Source: Methylorubrum thiocyanatum
Lineage (GTDB): Bacteria > Pseudomonadota > Alphaproteobacteria > Rhizobiales > Beijerinckiaceae
Direction of reading: 5' to 3'
DNA length: 64,000 bases
NCBI GenBank assembly: GCA_014138645.1
Contig: JACJIB010000005.1
Coordinates: 248,001-312,000, forward strand
The stretch's first letter is position 1, and each line of letters opens with the position of its first letter. The notes below the pieces were generated by a model that was not told where the DNA came from, made no database searches, and saw only the letters and a list, made by a program, of their open reading frames with translations. A program made the translations under genes and the position numbers. Positions 33,866 to 42,804 of this stretch are shown here, one piece after another.

Positions 33866-35605
33866 ATGCCGAACGTGTTCACCCACCTCATCCTCGCCGC
33901 CCTGCTCTGGACCGGCTCCTCGCTGTGGTCGCCGGGGCAGTGCCGCGAGCCCGGTGCGCGGCCGACGCCCTTCACCGTCGATGCGGCCCGTGACGCTGAC
34001 CTCTCGCTGCGCCTGCGATGGACCATCGCCCCCGGGACCTACCTCTACCGTGACAAGATCGCCGCCACCGACGGAAGCGGCAGGGAGCTTCCCGTCAGCA
34101 CCCAGCCCGGTGAGACCAAGGACGACCCCAACACCGGGCCGACGGAAGTCTATCACGGCGCGACGGAGGCCATCGTGCCGGGCGCGGCCCTCGCGGGCGT
34201 GCGCGAGGTGCGCGTCACCTATCAGGGCTGTGCCGAGAAGGGCATCTGCTACCCGCCGATCAACAAGGTCATCCAGGTCCCTGCGCCAGGTCCGCAGGCG
34301 ACCGCCGCGACGCCGGTAACGGACGCGCAGCCCGAGCCCGAGAGGGGCCTGCTCTCGGGCCATCTCGCGGGCGTCCTGGCGACCTTCCTCGGGCTCGGCC
34401 TGCTCCTGGCCTTCACCCCGTGCGTGCTCCCGATGGTCCCGGTGCTGGCGGGCATGCTGGCCCGGTCCGGGGAGCGGCTCTCGGCCGGACGAGGTTTCGT
34501 ACTCTCCGGCACCTACGTGCTCGCGATGGCGCTGGCCTACGGAACGCTCGGCGTGGCGGCGGCATGGTCCGGGCGCAACCTCCAGGTCGCGCTCCAGACT
34601 CCCGTTGCGCTCGGGCTCCTCGCCGCGGCCTTCGTCGCCCTGGCGCTGTCGATGTTCGGGGCCTTCGACCTGGCGCTGCCGTCCGGCGTCTCCGGCCGGC
34701 TGTCACGCCTGAGCGGGCGTAGGTTCGGCGCGCTCGGCGCCGCCGCCGTCATGGGCTTCACCTCCGCCCTGATCGTCGGGCCCTGCGTAACGCCACCGCT
34801 CGCCGCCGCCCTGCTCTACGTCGCCCAGACCGGCGACGTGGCGCGCGGCGCCGCCGCCCTGTTCACGCTCGGCCTCGGCATGGGCCTGCCGCTGATTGCG
34901 TTCGGGACGTTCGGGGCGGGTATCCTGCCGAAGTCAGGCCCATGGCTCGTCGCCGCCAAGCAGACCTTCGGCGTAGTCTTCCTCGCATTGGCCATCACCA
35001 TGGTCTCCCGCCTCGTGCCGTCCGAGGTCACCCTCGTTCTCTGGGGCGTGCTGGTGATCGGCGTCGGCGTGTTCGTCGGGGCGTTCGACGTCGTCAGGGC
35101 GGGTGCCGCGGGCCGACTAAGCAAGGTCGCCGGTATCGTTGCCGTGACCTACGGCTGCGCCCTCGTCATCGGCGCCGCGGGCGGCGGGACCGACCCGCTC
35201 CGGCCGCTCGCAGGCTTCGGCCAGTCGCGAGCGGTTCACGTCGATGAGAGCCGGTCTGTCTCCTCCGTCCCGGCTTTCGAGGCCACCCTCGCGGCGGCCC
35301 GTGCCGCGGGCAAGCCAGTGCTCGTCGAGTTCGCTGCCGACTGGTGCAGCGTCTGCAAGACCAACGAACGGACGGTCCTGGCTGACCCCGGCATCCGGGC
35401 GAGGCTGAGGGCCGTCTCGGTCATCCGCGCCGACGTCACCCGCGACGACGCCGCCGCCCGCGCCCTGATGCGGCGCTTCGAGGTCGTCGGACCGCCGACC
35501 CTCATCCTGATGCGACCCGACGGCGCCGAGGTCCGCGAGGCCCGCACCGAAGGCGAACTCACGGTCGATGACCTGACGCGCCGTCTCGCCTTCGTCGGCG
35601 CCTGA
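33866..35605 (+). CDS. dsbD: Thiol:disulfide interchange protein DsbD
   Basis: 579 residues, full length. Signal peptide at 1-26; N-terminal periplasmic domain with the cysteine pair in VTYQGCAEKGICYPP; membrane domain of eight helices (about 165-430) with the reactive cysteines in FTPCVLPM and GPCVTPP; C-terminal thioredoxin domain with ADWCSVCKTNE. It carries electrons from cytoplasmic thioredoxin to periplasmic substrates, such as the DsbA-like protein next door or sulfur proteins. First gene of a run to 37576 and behind the PmrA-type box. Confidence 0.95.
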   Translation: MPNVFTHLILAALLWTGSSLWSPGQCREPGARPTPFTVDAARDADLSLRLRWTIAPGTYLYRDKIAATDGSGRELPVSTQPGETKDDPNTGPTEVYHGATEAIVPGAALAGVREVRVTYQGCAEKGICYPPINKVIQVPAPGPQATAATPVTDAQPEPERGLLSGHLAGVLATFLGLGLLLAFTPCVLPMVPVLAGMLARSGERLSAGRGFVLSGTYVLAMALAYGTLGVAAAWSGRNLQVALQTPVALGLLAAAFVALALSMFGAFDLALPSGVSGRLSRLSGRRFGALGAAAVMGFTSALIVGPCVTPPLAAALLYVAQTGDVARGAAALFTLGLGMGLPLIAFGTFGAGILPKSGPWLVAAKQTFGVVFLALAITMVSRLVPSEVTLVLWGVLVIGVGVFVGAFDVVRAGAAGRLSKVAGIVAVTYGCALVIGAAGGGTDPLRPLAGFGQSRAVHVDESRSVSSVPAFEATLAAARAAGKPVLVEFAADWCSVCKTNERTVLADPGIRARLRAVSVIRADVTRDDAAARALMRRFEVVGPPTLILMRPDGAEVREARTEGELTVDDLTRRLAFVGA

Positions 35606-35644
35606 GCCCCCCTTTTCGAAAAACCAAGTTTCACGGAGACCACC

Positions 35645-36280
35645 ATGGACCGCAGGACCCTGCTCGCCCTTCTGCCCGCCGTCGCGCTCGCTCCCGCCCT
35701 GCTCTCGCTGGCGCCACCGACCGAGGAAGCTTTCGCCCAAGGCGTCGACCCGAACGCCATCCTCAACGACCCCGAGGTGCCGGTCTCGGGCAACCCGAAG
35801 GGCGACCTGACCATCGTCGCCTTCCTCGATTACAACTGCCCCTTCTGCAAGAAGGCCGAGCCCGACCTCACCCGTCTGGTGAAGGCGGACGGGCGCATCC
35901 GCCTTGTCCACAAGGACTGGCCGATCCTCGGCGACGCCTCCGTCTACGGCGCCCAACTCGCCCTCGCGGCGAAGTACCAGGGCCGCTACGACGAAGTGCA
36001 CCGCGCGCTCATGGCGATTCCGGGTCGCAAGATTCCCAAGGAGCGGATGCTGGAGGCGGTGGCTGCCTCGGGCGTCGACGTCGCCCGCCTGGAAGAGGAC
36101 CGGAAGGCGCACCAGGCCGAGATCGCGGCCCTGCTCCAGCGCAACCTCGACCAGGCCGACGCCCTGGGCCTCCAGGGAACGCCGGTCTTCCTGATCGGCC
36201 AGCTCAAGGTCGCGGCGGCGCTCGATTACGACGGCTTCAAGCAGGCGGTGGTGCAGGCCCGAGCGCGGGGTCGCTCGTGA
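35645..36280 (+). CDS. DsbA-family thiol oxidoreductase (periplasmic)
   Basis: 211 residues. Signal peptide MDRRTLLALLPAVALAPALL, cleavage near TEEAFAQ. Thioredoxin fold with an inserted helical domain; active site DYNCPFCKKAEPDL and cis-proline loop LQGTPVFLIGQ. The family (often annotated DsbA/Com1-like) oxidises or shuffles disulfides. It lies 39 bases after dsbD with GGAG upstream. Pairing with DsbD suggests it is kept reduced, as DsbC/G or a sulfur-transfer partner. Confidence 0.88.
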   Translation: MDRRTLLALLPAVALAPALLSLAPPTEEAFAQGVDPNAILNDPEVPVSGNPKGDLTIVAFLDYNCPFCKKAEPDLTRLVKADGRIRLVHKDWPILGDASVYGAQLALAAKYQGRYDEVHRALMAIPGRKIPKERMLEAVAASGVDVARLEEDRKAHQAEIAALLQRNLDQADALGLQGTPVFLIGQLKVAAALDYDGFKQAVVQARARGRS

Positions 36281-37128
36281 TGCCGCGGCCCCTCCGCCTT
36301 ACGACGTTGATCGCGCTCGCCTTGGCGCTCGGCGCCTGCTCGACCTCGCAGGGGGCTCCGGCCCCCGTCGCGGAAGCCCGGCCGCAGATCGCCCCGGAGG
36401 TCTTGCGCCGGTACGCCGCCGTCACGGATGAACCCTTCCCGGTCGAGGCGGTCGACCCGCGTGACCTCAAGGCGCGCAACGTCCGCCAGTTGGTCGACTA
36501 CCCGTCGAAGGAGCCGCCCGGCACCCTCGTCGTCGATCCATACAAGCGCTTTCTCTACCTCGTCATGGAGGGCGGCAAGGCGATGCGCTACGCGGTCGGG
36601 GTGGGCAAGGCCGGCTTCGAGTTCACCGGCGAGGCGACCGTCGCCCGCAAGGCTTCCTGGCCGCGATGGACGCCGACCCCCGACATGCTCCGGCGTGATC
36701 CGAAGCGGAACGGACGCTGGGCCGGCGGCATGCCGGGCGGCGACAGGAACCCGCTCGGGGCCCGGGCGCTCTACCTGTTCAAGGACGGCAAGGACACGCT
36801 GTACCGCATCCACGGCACGACGGAGCCCTGGAGCATTGGCGAGGCGGTGTCCTCGGGATGCATCCGCATGCTGAACCAGGACGTGATCGACCTGCACCGG
36901 CGCGTCCCCACCGGCACGAAGGTGGTGGTGCTCGGGTCCCGGGGCACCGTCCACGCCGCACGGCCAAAAGCGCCGGAGACGACGGGCAGCCTCGGGAACG
37001 GCGCATCCGCCGGACCGACGCCGGACGACGGCCTCGATCATGCGGGGCTCGACGACCTTTTGCGCAACGCGTCGGAAGCACCCGAGCCTCCGGCCAACGA
37101 CAGGGAGGCGGACGATGACGGTCTTTAG
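36280..37128 (+). CDS. L,D-transpeptidase (YkuD) lipoprotein
   Basis: 282 residues. Lipoprotein-like leader ending LALALGACSTSQG (Cys about residue 20). YkuD domain at about 80-215: GTLVVDPYKRFLYLVMEGGK and the catalytic motif HGTTEPWSIGEAVSSGCIRM, with His and Cys present. It forms 3-3 peptidoglycan cross-links or attaches proteins to the wall. ATG at 36280 shares the stop of the preceding gene (TGATG); a GTG three bases earlier is possible. Cysteine catalysis would need a reduced periplasm, which may explain the link to DsbD. Confidence 0.88.
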   Translation: MPRPLRLTTLIALALALGACSTSQGAPAPVAEARPQIAPEVLRRYAAVTDEPFPVEAVDPRDLKARNVRQLVDYPSKEPPGTLVVDPYKRFLYLVMEGGKAMRYAVGVGKAGFEFTGEATVARKASWPRWTPTPDMLRRDPKRNGRWAGGMPGGDRNPLGARALYLFKDGKDTLYRIHGTTEPWSIGEAVSSGCIRMLNQDVIDLHRRVPTGTKVVVLGSRGTVHAARPKAPETTGSLGNGASAGPTPDDGLDHAGLDDLLRNASEAPEPPANDREADDDGL

Positions 37129-37576
37129 GAGCCTGATGATCGCGGTCGTTCTTGCGACCCTGGGCTTAAGGGCGGCCCATGCCGGCTCGGAGGCGCCGGC
37201 CGGGTACTACGCCGACCAGAAGGTGGTCTACCACAATGACGGCGGCCTCGACGGAGCCGCCTACTTCAAGCGCCTTCTCGGCAACCTGCGCAATCACGTC
37301 GAGGCGGTGGGCAAGGCCCATGTCGAGATCCGCGTGGTGAGCCACGGCGACGGGGTCGCGCTCTTCCAGTCGGCCGTGAACGACAAGGAGGTCGCCGCCC
37401 GTATCGATGCCCTCAAGGGGATAGGAGTCCGGTTCCTCATCTGCGCCAACACTTTGCGCGAACGGAAGATCGACCGTGGCACGCTCTACGGCGTCACCGA
37501 GGACGACGTCGTGCCGAGCGGTGTCGCCGAACTGGCGCGGCTGCAGGGCATGGGGTTCGCCTACATCCATCCGTGA
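37115..37576 (+). CDS. Periplasmic DsrE-like protein
   Basis: 153 residues. Signal peptide MTVFRSLMIAVVLATLGLRA, cleavage after AHA. DsrE/F-like fold: KVVYHNDGGLDGAAYFKRLL, VEIRVVSHGDGVALFQSAVN, GVRFLICANTLRERKI (with the single conserved Cys) and VVPSGVAELARLQGMGFAYI. Such secreted DsrE proteins accompany sulfur oxidation and may bind persulfide. It overlaps the transpeptidase gene end by 14 bases, so it belongs to the dsbD run. Confidence 0.82.
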   Translation: MTVFRSLMIAVVLATLGLRAAHAGSEAPAGYYADQKVVYHNDGGLDGAAYFKRLLGNLRNHVEAVGKAHVEIRVVSHGDGVALFQSAVNDKEVAARIDALKGIGVRFLICANTLRERKIDRGTLYGVTEDDVVPSGVAELARLQGMGFAYIHP

Positions 37577-37716
37577 GTTGGTCGAACGGGGGAAGACGAT
37601 CCTCTCGTCGGCATCGACGCCACGCCATCGATGGCGTCTGCCCAAAGGCGAAGGCGTCCGTGCGCCATCGCACCCCCTCAGCGCATCCCAATCCAGGCCA
37701 TCGGTATCACGCTTGC

Positions 37717-37759
37717 CATTACATTAGTTGATGCTAAATAAGAGTTATCTAATGTGATG
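37717..37759. promoter_or_regulatory. AT-rich inverted repeat before the YeeE/YedE operon
   Basis: CATTACATTAG and CTAATGTGATG, 10 of 11 positions complementary, 21 bases apart, centred about 90 bases before the ATG at 37830. Looks like an ArsR-type or tandem half-site operator; the 250-base gap otherwise holds no gene. Confidence 0.5.
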
Positions 37760-37829
37760 GTTCGGCAGGGGAGGACGTCCCTTGCAGCCAGCCGGGCATC
37801 CCCCGGACCACCGCCTGGGAGCGACCACC

Positions 37830-38255
37830 ATGGATGGCTTCACGCCTGTCAGCGCCCTCGCCGGCGGTGCCTTGATCGGCACCTCCGCGGCCCTGTTCCT
37901 GCTCCTCAACGGACGGATCGCCGGCATCAGCGGCATCCTCGGCGGCCTCCTAATCCCGCCGTCTCGCGAGACCGGCTGGCGCGCCGCCTTCGTGGCAGGA
38001 CTCGTCCTGGCGCCGTTCGCCTACGCCGGCCTGGATGGCAGCCTGCCGCCGGTGACGGTGGTTGCTTCGTTCCCGCTGCTCGCCGTCGCCGGCCTGCTAG
38101 TCGGGTTCGGATCGCGCCTCGGTGCCGGCTGCACGAGCGGCCACGGGGTCTGCGGCATCGGCCGCGGCTCGCCCCGCTCCGTGGTCGCCACCGGCACCTT
38201 CATGGCCGTCGCCATCCTGACCGTCCTCGTCGTGCGCCATCTCGTCGGAGCCTAA
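37830..38255 (+). CDS. YeeE/YedE half-transporter, subunit 1
   Basis: 141 residues, four to five membrane helices. Has the sulfur-transport signature [20 protein letters not shown] with cysteines at about 106 and 112, as in the thiosulfate/sulfur transporter YeeE (TsuA). Half length compared with YeeE (~350), so it should pair with the next gene. Start at 37830 is placed before the first helix. Probably moves a reduced sulfur compound across the inner membrane. Confidence 0.88.
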   Translation: MDGFTPVSALAGGALIGTSAALFLLLNGRIAGISGILGGLLIPPSRETGWRAAFVAGLVLAPFAYAGLDGSLPPVTVVASFPLLAVAGLLVGFGSRLGAGCTSGHGVCGIGRGSPRSVVATGTFMAVAILTVLVVRHLVGA

Positions 38256-38258
38256 GCC

Positions 38259-38705
38259 ATGGCTAAGACCGCCTCCGCCTTCGCCGTCGGCCTCCTGTTC
38301 GGCCTCGGCCTCCTCGTCTCCGGCATGGCCGATCCGGCCAAGATCCTCGCCTTTCTCGACGTGACCGGGCGCTGGGACCCGAGCCTCGCCTTCGTGATGG
38401 CTGGCGCCGTCGCGGTCTCGACGACGGGCTATCTCGTGGCGCGGCGCCGTGGGCGGCCGTTGCTCGCCTCCCGGCTTGAGATCCCGAACCGGCGCGACCT
38501 CGACCCGCGCCTGATCTCCGGCGCCGCGGTGTTCGGTATCGGCTGGGGCCTCGCCGGCTTGTGCCCGGGGCCCGCGCTCACCCTGCTGACGGTCGCACCT
38601 GCTCAAGCGGTGACCTTCGTCGTCGCCATGGTCGTCGGGATGCTGGCGTTTCGCCTTCTCCCGGCGGCAGCCCCGAAGCCGGCGGTCCAGGGAGCCGACG
38701 CATGA
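38259..38705 (+). CDS. YeeE/YedE half-transporter, subunit 2 (DUF6691)
   Basis: 148 residues, four membrane helices. Contains GLLVSGMADPAKILAFLDVT and WGLAGLCPGPALTLLTVAP, the second conserved block of split YeeE/YedE transporters with its Cys. Three bases after subunit 1 and overlapping the TauE gene (ATGA), so the three are co-expressed. Confidence 0.88.
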   Translation: MAKTASAFAVGLLFGLGLLVSGMADPAKILAFLDVTGRWDPSLAFVMAGAVAVSTTGYLVARRRGRPLLASRLEIPNRRDLDPRLISGAAVFGIGWGLAGLCPGPALTLLTVAPAQAVTFVVAMVVGMLAFRLLPAAAPKPAVQGADA

Positions 38706-39511
38706 CGCCCGGCCTGCTGACATCCGGCCTATCCGCCGGCTCGGGCGGGGTCGTCGGCGTGATCCTCGGTCTCGTCGGCGGGGGTGGCTCGATCCTGGCC
38801 GTCCCGCTCCTGACCTACGTCGTCGGCGTGTCCTCGCCACATGTGGCGATCGGCACCAGCGCCTTGGCGGTGTCGGTCAGCGCGGCCGGCAACCTCGTCC
38901 CGCAATGGCGGGCTGGGAACGTGAAGTGGCGATGCGCGGCGGCGTTCTCGGTCGCCGGCGTCCTCGGCGCGCTGGCCGGCTCGGTCGCTGCGAAGGCGGT
39001 TGACGGGCAGAGCCTCCTGGCCCTGTTCGGGGTCGTGATGCTGGTGGTCGGGAGCCTGATGCTGCGCAAGCGGCGCGGCGACGGCGACCCGGAGGTGCGC
39101 CTGACCAAGGCCAACGCCCCGGTACTCCTGCCCTGGCTGCTCGGCATCGGGTTCGCGGTCGGCCTGTTCTCCGGCTTCTTCGGCATCGGCGGGGGATTCC
39201 TCATCGTGCCGGGCCTGATGCTGGCGACGTCGATGCCGCTGCCGATGGCCATCGGCACCTCGCTGGTCGCGGTCAGCGCCTTCGGGGCGGCGACCGCGGC
39301 GAGCTACGCCGCCTCCGGCCTGATCGACTGGCCGTTGGCCGGCCTGTTCATCCTGGGCGGCGTGCTCGGGGGCCTCGTCGGATCGAGGCTCGGACAGCGG
39401 CTCGCCGGGCGCAAGCGCGCCCTCACCATCACCTTCGCCGGCCTCGTCATCCTGGTCGGCCTCTACGTCGTCGCCCGCGGGGCCCTACCGCTCCTCGGCG
39501 CCAACACCTGA
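38702..39511 (+). CDS. TauE/SafE-family sulfite/sulfur exporter
   Basis: 269 residues, eight to nine membrane helices in two repeats: GLVGGGGSILAVPLLTYVVG and GFFGIGGGFLIVPGLMLATS are the paired TauE motifs. Exports sulfite or organosulfonates. A paralogue of the same arrangement lies at 39942-40727 on the other strand. Confidence 0.9.
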   Translation: MTPGLLTSGLSAGSGGVVGVILGLVGGGGSILAVPLLTYVVGVSSPHVAIGTSALAVSVSAAGNLVPQWRAGNVKWRCAAAFSVAGVLGALAGSVAAKAVDGQSLLALFGVVMLVVGSLMLRKRRGDGDPEVRLTKANAPVLLPWLLGIGFAVGLFSGFFGIGGGFLIVPGLMLATSMPLPMAIGTSLVAVSAFGAATAASYAASGLIDWPLAGLFILGGVLGGLVGSRLGQRLAGRKRALTITFAGLVILVGLYVVARGALPLLGANT

Positions 39512-39532
39512 ACCCGAAAAAGGAGGCGTTTC

Positions 39533-39934
39533 ATGTCGGACCAGACCATCGAAGCCCTGCGCGGGCACCCCATCGTCACCGGCTTCCATGACGAGCCGAC
39601 CGGCAGCATCCAGTACGTCCTCGCCGATCCCGAGACGAAGCGTTGCGCGATCATCGACCCGGTCCTCGACTTCGATCCGAAGTCCGACGCGACCGCGACG
39701 GGGTCCGCCGACACCCTGCTCGTTCATGTCGAGCGCGAGGGCTATCAGTTGGAGTGGATCCTCGAAACCCATCCGCAGGCCGACCACTTCTCGTCTGTTG
39801 GCTACCTGCACGACAAGACCGGCGTCCCGAACGCCATCGGCGATAAGGTCGTCGATGTGCAGCGGCTCTGGGAGGAGTTCTATAACCTGTCGGACAGTTC
39901 CCAGACGGCGAGCGCTTCCGGATTCGAGACTTGA
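39533..39934 (+). pseudogene. Truncated persulfide dioxygenase-like MBL protein
   Basis: 133 codons. Residues 1-117 match the full-length protein at 41152-42051 (GSIQYVLADPETKRCAIIDP; DEKSxATAT-type stretch; WILETHPQADHFS), then sequence ends in unrelated SDSSQTASASGFET. The metallo-beta-lactamase motif is HPQADH instead of HPHADH, losing one metal ligand, and more than half the fold is missing. A good GGAGG site remains. Likely a broken duplicate from the rearrangement that made the convergent TauE block. Confidence 0.8.
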
Positions 39935-39941
39935 GCTCGAC

Positions 39942-40727
39942 TCAGGTCCAGGCGTTGCCTGTTCGGTAGAGCATGTAGGCGGCGACAGCGAAGATGAGAG
40001 ACGCGAAGATCCTGTCGAGCGTGCCCTTTTGCCCGGCGAGGCGGCAAGCGAGGCGCATGCCGACCCAGCCGCCAACGAGGCCGCCGGCGATGTACTCGGC
40101 CGCGACCGGCCAATCGATCATGCCTGACACGGCATAGTTGGCCGCCGTCGCGACGCCAAAGGCACCGACTGCGAAGAGCGAGGTGCCGATGGCGTTGATC
40201 ATCGGCATTCCGGTGGCGAACACGAGACCCGGCACGATCAGGAAGCCCCCGCCGATACCGAAGAACCCCGACATGACGCCGACGGCCAGCGCCACCGCGG
40301 CCAACTTCGGTGTGAAGGCCGGCGGAGCGACCGCCTCGCCGGCCGCGGCGGCGCCGGAGCGATTGCGCGTGCCGGACCTGAGCATCAGCAGCCCGACGGC
40401 GATCATGACCAGGGCGAACAGGAAAAGCAGGCGCTCGCCGTCGAACGCCTTGCCCAACGTCGAGCCACCGAGGGCACCGACGACGCCGAAGGCAGCGAAC
40501 ACGAGCGCGTTGCCCCACCGCACATTGCCCGCCCTCCAGTGTCCGGTGAAATTCGCGAAGGCGCTGACCGCCACCGCGAGGGCGCCTGTCCCGATTGCGA
40601 CGTGGGGCTGTCCTACGCCGACCACGTAGAGCAGAAGGGGGGTCGCCAGGATTGACCCACCGCCGCCGATGAGGCCGAGGCTGAACCCGACGAAGCCGCC
40701 GGACAGGAGAGCGAGCAAGGCGCTCAT
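39942..40727 (-). CDS. TauE/SafE-family sulfite/sulfur exporter (second copy)
   Basis: 261 residues. Same paired motifs: GLIGGGGSILATPLLLYVVG and GFFGIGGGFLIVPGLVFATG. ATG at 40727 overlaps the ArsR stop (ATGA); the longer open frame upstream is arsR out of frame. Last gene of the prx-blh-arsR-tauE operon. Confidence 0.9.
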   Translation of the reverse strand: MSALLALLSGGFVGFSLGLIGGGGSILATPLLLYVVGVGQPHVAIGTGALAVAVSAFANFTGHWRAGNVRWGNALVFAAFGVVGALGGSTLGKAFDGERLLFLFALVMIAVGLLMLRSGTRNRSGAAAAGEAVAPPAFTPKLAAVALAVGVMSGFFGIGGGFLIVPGLVFATGMPMINAIGTSLFAVGAFGVATAANYAVSGMIDWPVAAEYIAGGLVGGWVGMRLACRLAGQKGTLDRIFASLIFAVAAYMLYRTGNAWT

Positions 40728-41155
40728 CGCGTGGGCCGCCCCGAACGCCTCGCCCCCTGGTCGAGCGCCGCGCTGCCGGTCCATGCGAACATGGCCGCCC
40801 CGCCGCCCCGGACATGTTCGCTCGCCTTGCCGCGGCGGGGACGGCGCCGCGGCTCTTCCGAACAAAACATCTCGTGCAGGAACTGGACGAGTTCGACCGC
40901 ACGGGGCTCCGTCAGCGTGTAGAAGACGGTCTTGTGCTCGCGGCGGGTCATGACCAACCCTGCCTCCCGCAACTCCCCCAGGTGCTGGGAGAGGCTCGGC
41001 TGGCGTATGCCGAGTTCGCGTTCCATCTCGGCCACGGAGCACTCGCCTTCGAACAATCGGCATAGGAGGCGCAAGCGACCCGGGTGGGCGAACACCTTGA
41101 GGAGGTCAGACACCTCCCGGGCCATTTCCTCGGGGAGCGACGCCGCCGGGCTCAT
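40724..41155 (-). CDS. bigR: ArsR family repressor, BigR/SqrR-like (second copy)
   Basis: 143 residues. LLKVFAHPGRLRLLCRLFEG with Cys about residue 36, IRQPSLSQHLGELREAGLVM recognition helix, and VQFLHEMFCSEEP with the second Cys near 103, the BigR/SqrR dithiol pair. The C-terminal 35 residues are a basic, Gly/Ala-rich extension. ATG at 41155 overlaps the upstream stop; GTG at 41161 is an alternative. In the same operon as a persulfide dioxygenase, the classic BigR-Blh arrangement. Confidence 0.87.
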   Translation of the reverse strand: MSPAASLPEEMAREVSDLLKVFAHPGRLRLLCRLFEGECSVAEMERELGIRQPSLSQHLGELREAGLVMTRREHKTVFYTLTEPRAVELVQFLHEMFCSEEPRRRPRRGKASEHVRGGGAAMFAWTGSAALDQGARRSGRPTR

Positions 41156-42051
41156 TCCCACGCAGCCCCTTCCAAGGCGTCGAGAGGAAACCTGAGATAG
41201 CGCCTGCCATTCGGCTCGGGCTCGGGCAGCCGACCGCCGCGGATGTTGACCTGCAACGCGTGCAGGATGAGCTTGGGCATCGGCAGGGTGGCATCGCGTT
41301 CGTCGCGGATGCGTACGAAATCCGACTCAGTACGGGCCGCGACGATGTGAGTGTTCCGCGCCCGCTGCTCGGCGACGGTGCTTTCCCAACGCGCTTCGCG
41401 ACCACCCGGCCGATAGTCGTGGCCGGTGAAGATGCGCGTCTCCTCCGGCAGGGCGAGGATGGCCTGGATCGAGCGCCAGAGCGCGGCGGCGCTGCCGCCC
41501 GGGAAATCGGCGCGTGCCGTGCCCGAGTCCGGCATGAAAAGGGTATCGTGCACGAAGGCGGCGTCACCGATCACGTAGGTGACGGAAGCCAGGGTGTGGC
41601 CCGGCGAGAACAGAACCCGAGCCGGCACCTCGCCGATTGAGAAGGCATCGCCCTCCGCGAAGGTCCGGTCCCATTGCGAGCCGTCGGTCGGCAGGTCCAC
41701 GAAGCCGTAGATCGCCTTCCAGAGTTTCTGGACCTCGACGACCCGCTCGCCGATGGCGGTCGGGGCTCCGGTTCGGTCCTTGAGGTATCGAGCGGCCGAA
41801 AAGTGGTCGGCGTGCGGGTGGGTGTCGAGGATCCACTCGACCGAGAGCCCCTCCGCCCGCACGTACTCCAAGATCTCGTCGGCGCAACGCGTCGCGGTCG
41901 CACCCGACTTCTCGTCGAAGTCCAGTACGGGATCGATGATGGCGCAGCGCCTCGTCCGCGGGCACGAGGCCACGTACTGGATACTGCCCGTTCGCCGCTC
42001 GTAGAACCCCCGGACGATGGGGCGTGGGCCGTCAGCTTCCGTCATGCTCAT
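41152..42051 (-). CDS. blh: Persulfide dioxygenase/MBL-fold hydrolase (Blh/ETHE1-like)
   Basis: 299 residues. Metallo-beta-lactamase fold: GSIQYVASCPRTRRCAIIDP, WILDTHPHADHFSAARYLKD (metal site HPHADH), RVLFSPGHTLASVTYVIGD, DTLFMPDSGTARADFPGGSA and IFTGHDYRPGGREARWESTV. These are the Blh/ETHE1 signatures; the enzyme oxidises glutathione persulfide to sulfite. ATG 42051 overlaps the peroxiredoxin stop. With BigR and SQR it forms a sulfide detoxification unit. Confidence 0.92.
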   Translation of the reverse strand: MSMTEADGPRPIVRGFYERRTGSIQYVASCPRTRRCAIIDPVLDFDEKSGATATRCADEILEYVRAEGLSVEWILDTHPHADHFSAARYLKDRTGAPTAIGERVVEVQKLWKAIYGFVDLPTDGSQWDRTFAEGDAFSIGEVPARVLFSPGHTLASVTYVIGDAAFVHDTLFMPDSGTARADFPGGSAAALWRSIQAILALPEETRIFTGHDYRPGGREARWESTVAEQRARNTHIVAARTESDFVRIRDERDATLPMPKLILHALQVNIRGGRLPEPEPNGRRYLRFPLDALEGAAWE

Positions 42052-42713
42052 AGGGTTCCCGCTCGGAAGTACCAGTCGCCGACCTCGCCCTCCGTGCGGC
42101 CGGCGGCCGCGTGGAACGTCAGCGGTGGCGCGACGAGGATCGGATCGCCCGGCCGCCAAGCTTCCGGCGTGACGACGTCCTCCTCGTCTGTGAGCTGAAG
42201 CGCGGCGACGAGGCGCAGGATCTCCTCGACGTTGCGCCCCACCGTCATCGGGTAGGTGGAGGCGGCCCGGATGATCCCGTCCGGATCGATGACGAAAGTT
42301 GTCCTTACGGTCGCACTCGACACGGCGCCCGGCGGCAGCATGCCGTAGGCGCGCGCAATGGCCATGGAGGGGTCTTCCAGCATCGGGAACGGCACCCGGA
42401 CACCGAAGCGCTCCTCGATGTTGTGCGCCCAAGCGAGGTGCGACGAGAGGCTGTCGACCGAGAGGCCGAGCAGGTCGCAATTCAGCGCCTGGAACCGAGG
42501 ATAGGCGCGCGAGAAGGCGAGGAACTCGCTCGTGCAGACCGGCGTGAAGTCGGCCGGGTGGGAGAACAGGACCAACCAGCGCCCGCCGTACTCCTCAAGC
42601 GTCCGCTCGCCCATCGTCGTGCGCGCCCGGAAGCCAGGGGCTGGATCGCCCATCACCGGCGGGCAGACCGGCCTGCCTAGGGCATCATCGCCCAAATCAA
42701 TATGTGAAATCAT
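42048..42713 (-). CDS. 1-Cys (Prx6-like) peroxiredoxin
   Basis: 221 residues. GDPAPGFRARTTMGERTLEE, then WLVLFSHPADFTPVCTSEFL with peroxidatic Cys, FPMLEDPSMAIARAYGMLPP, RTTFVIDPDGIIRAASTYPM and the long Prx6 C-terminal arm. Would reduce peroxides or persulfides. An AT-rich dyad overlaps the ATG at 42713, so either regulation blocks translation/transcription right at the start or translation begins at ATG 42653 (MGDPAPGF). Confidence 0.9.
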   Translation of the reverse strand: MISHIDLGDDALGRPVCPPVMGDPAPGFRARTTMGERTLEEYGGRWLVLFSHPADFTPVCTSEFLAFSRAYPRFQALNCDLLGLSVDSLSSHLAWAHNIEERFGVRVPFPMLEDPSMAIARAYGMLPPGAVSSATVRTTFVIDPDGIIRAASTYPMTVGRNVEEILRLVAALQLTDEEDVVTPEAWRPGDPILVAPPLTFHAAAGRTEGEVGDWYFRAGTL

Positions 42714-42721
42714 ATATTGAT
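42696..42721. promoter_or_regulatory. AT-rich operator dyad overlapping the peroxiredoxin start
   Basis: Imperfect 26-bp palindrome with outer arms ATCAATAT/ATATTGAT and inner TGA/TCA. It covers the start codon of the minus-strand operon and lies 120 bases before the divergent SQR gene. Probably bound by the BigR-like repressor. Confidence 0.62.
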
Positions 42722-42804
42722 GTTCCTAGCGTTCCGCCGGCACAGCACCAGCTATTCTGGGGATTGCACCCCTGTCAATATCCCTTATGCTCAGATCAGC
42801 CTAA

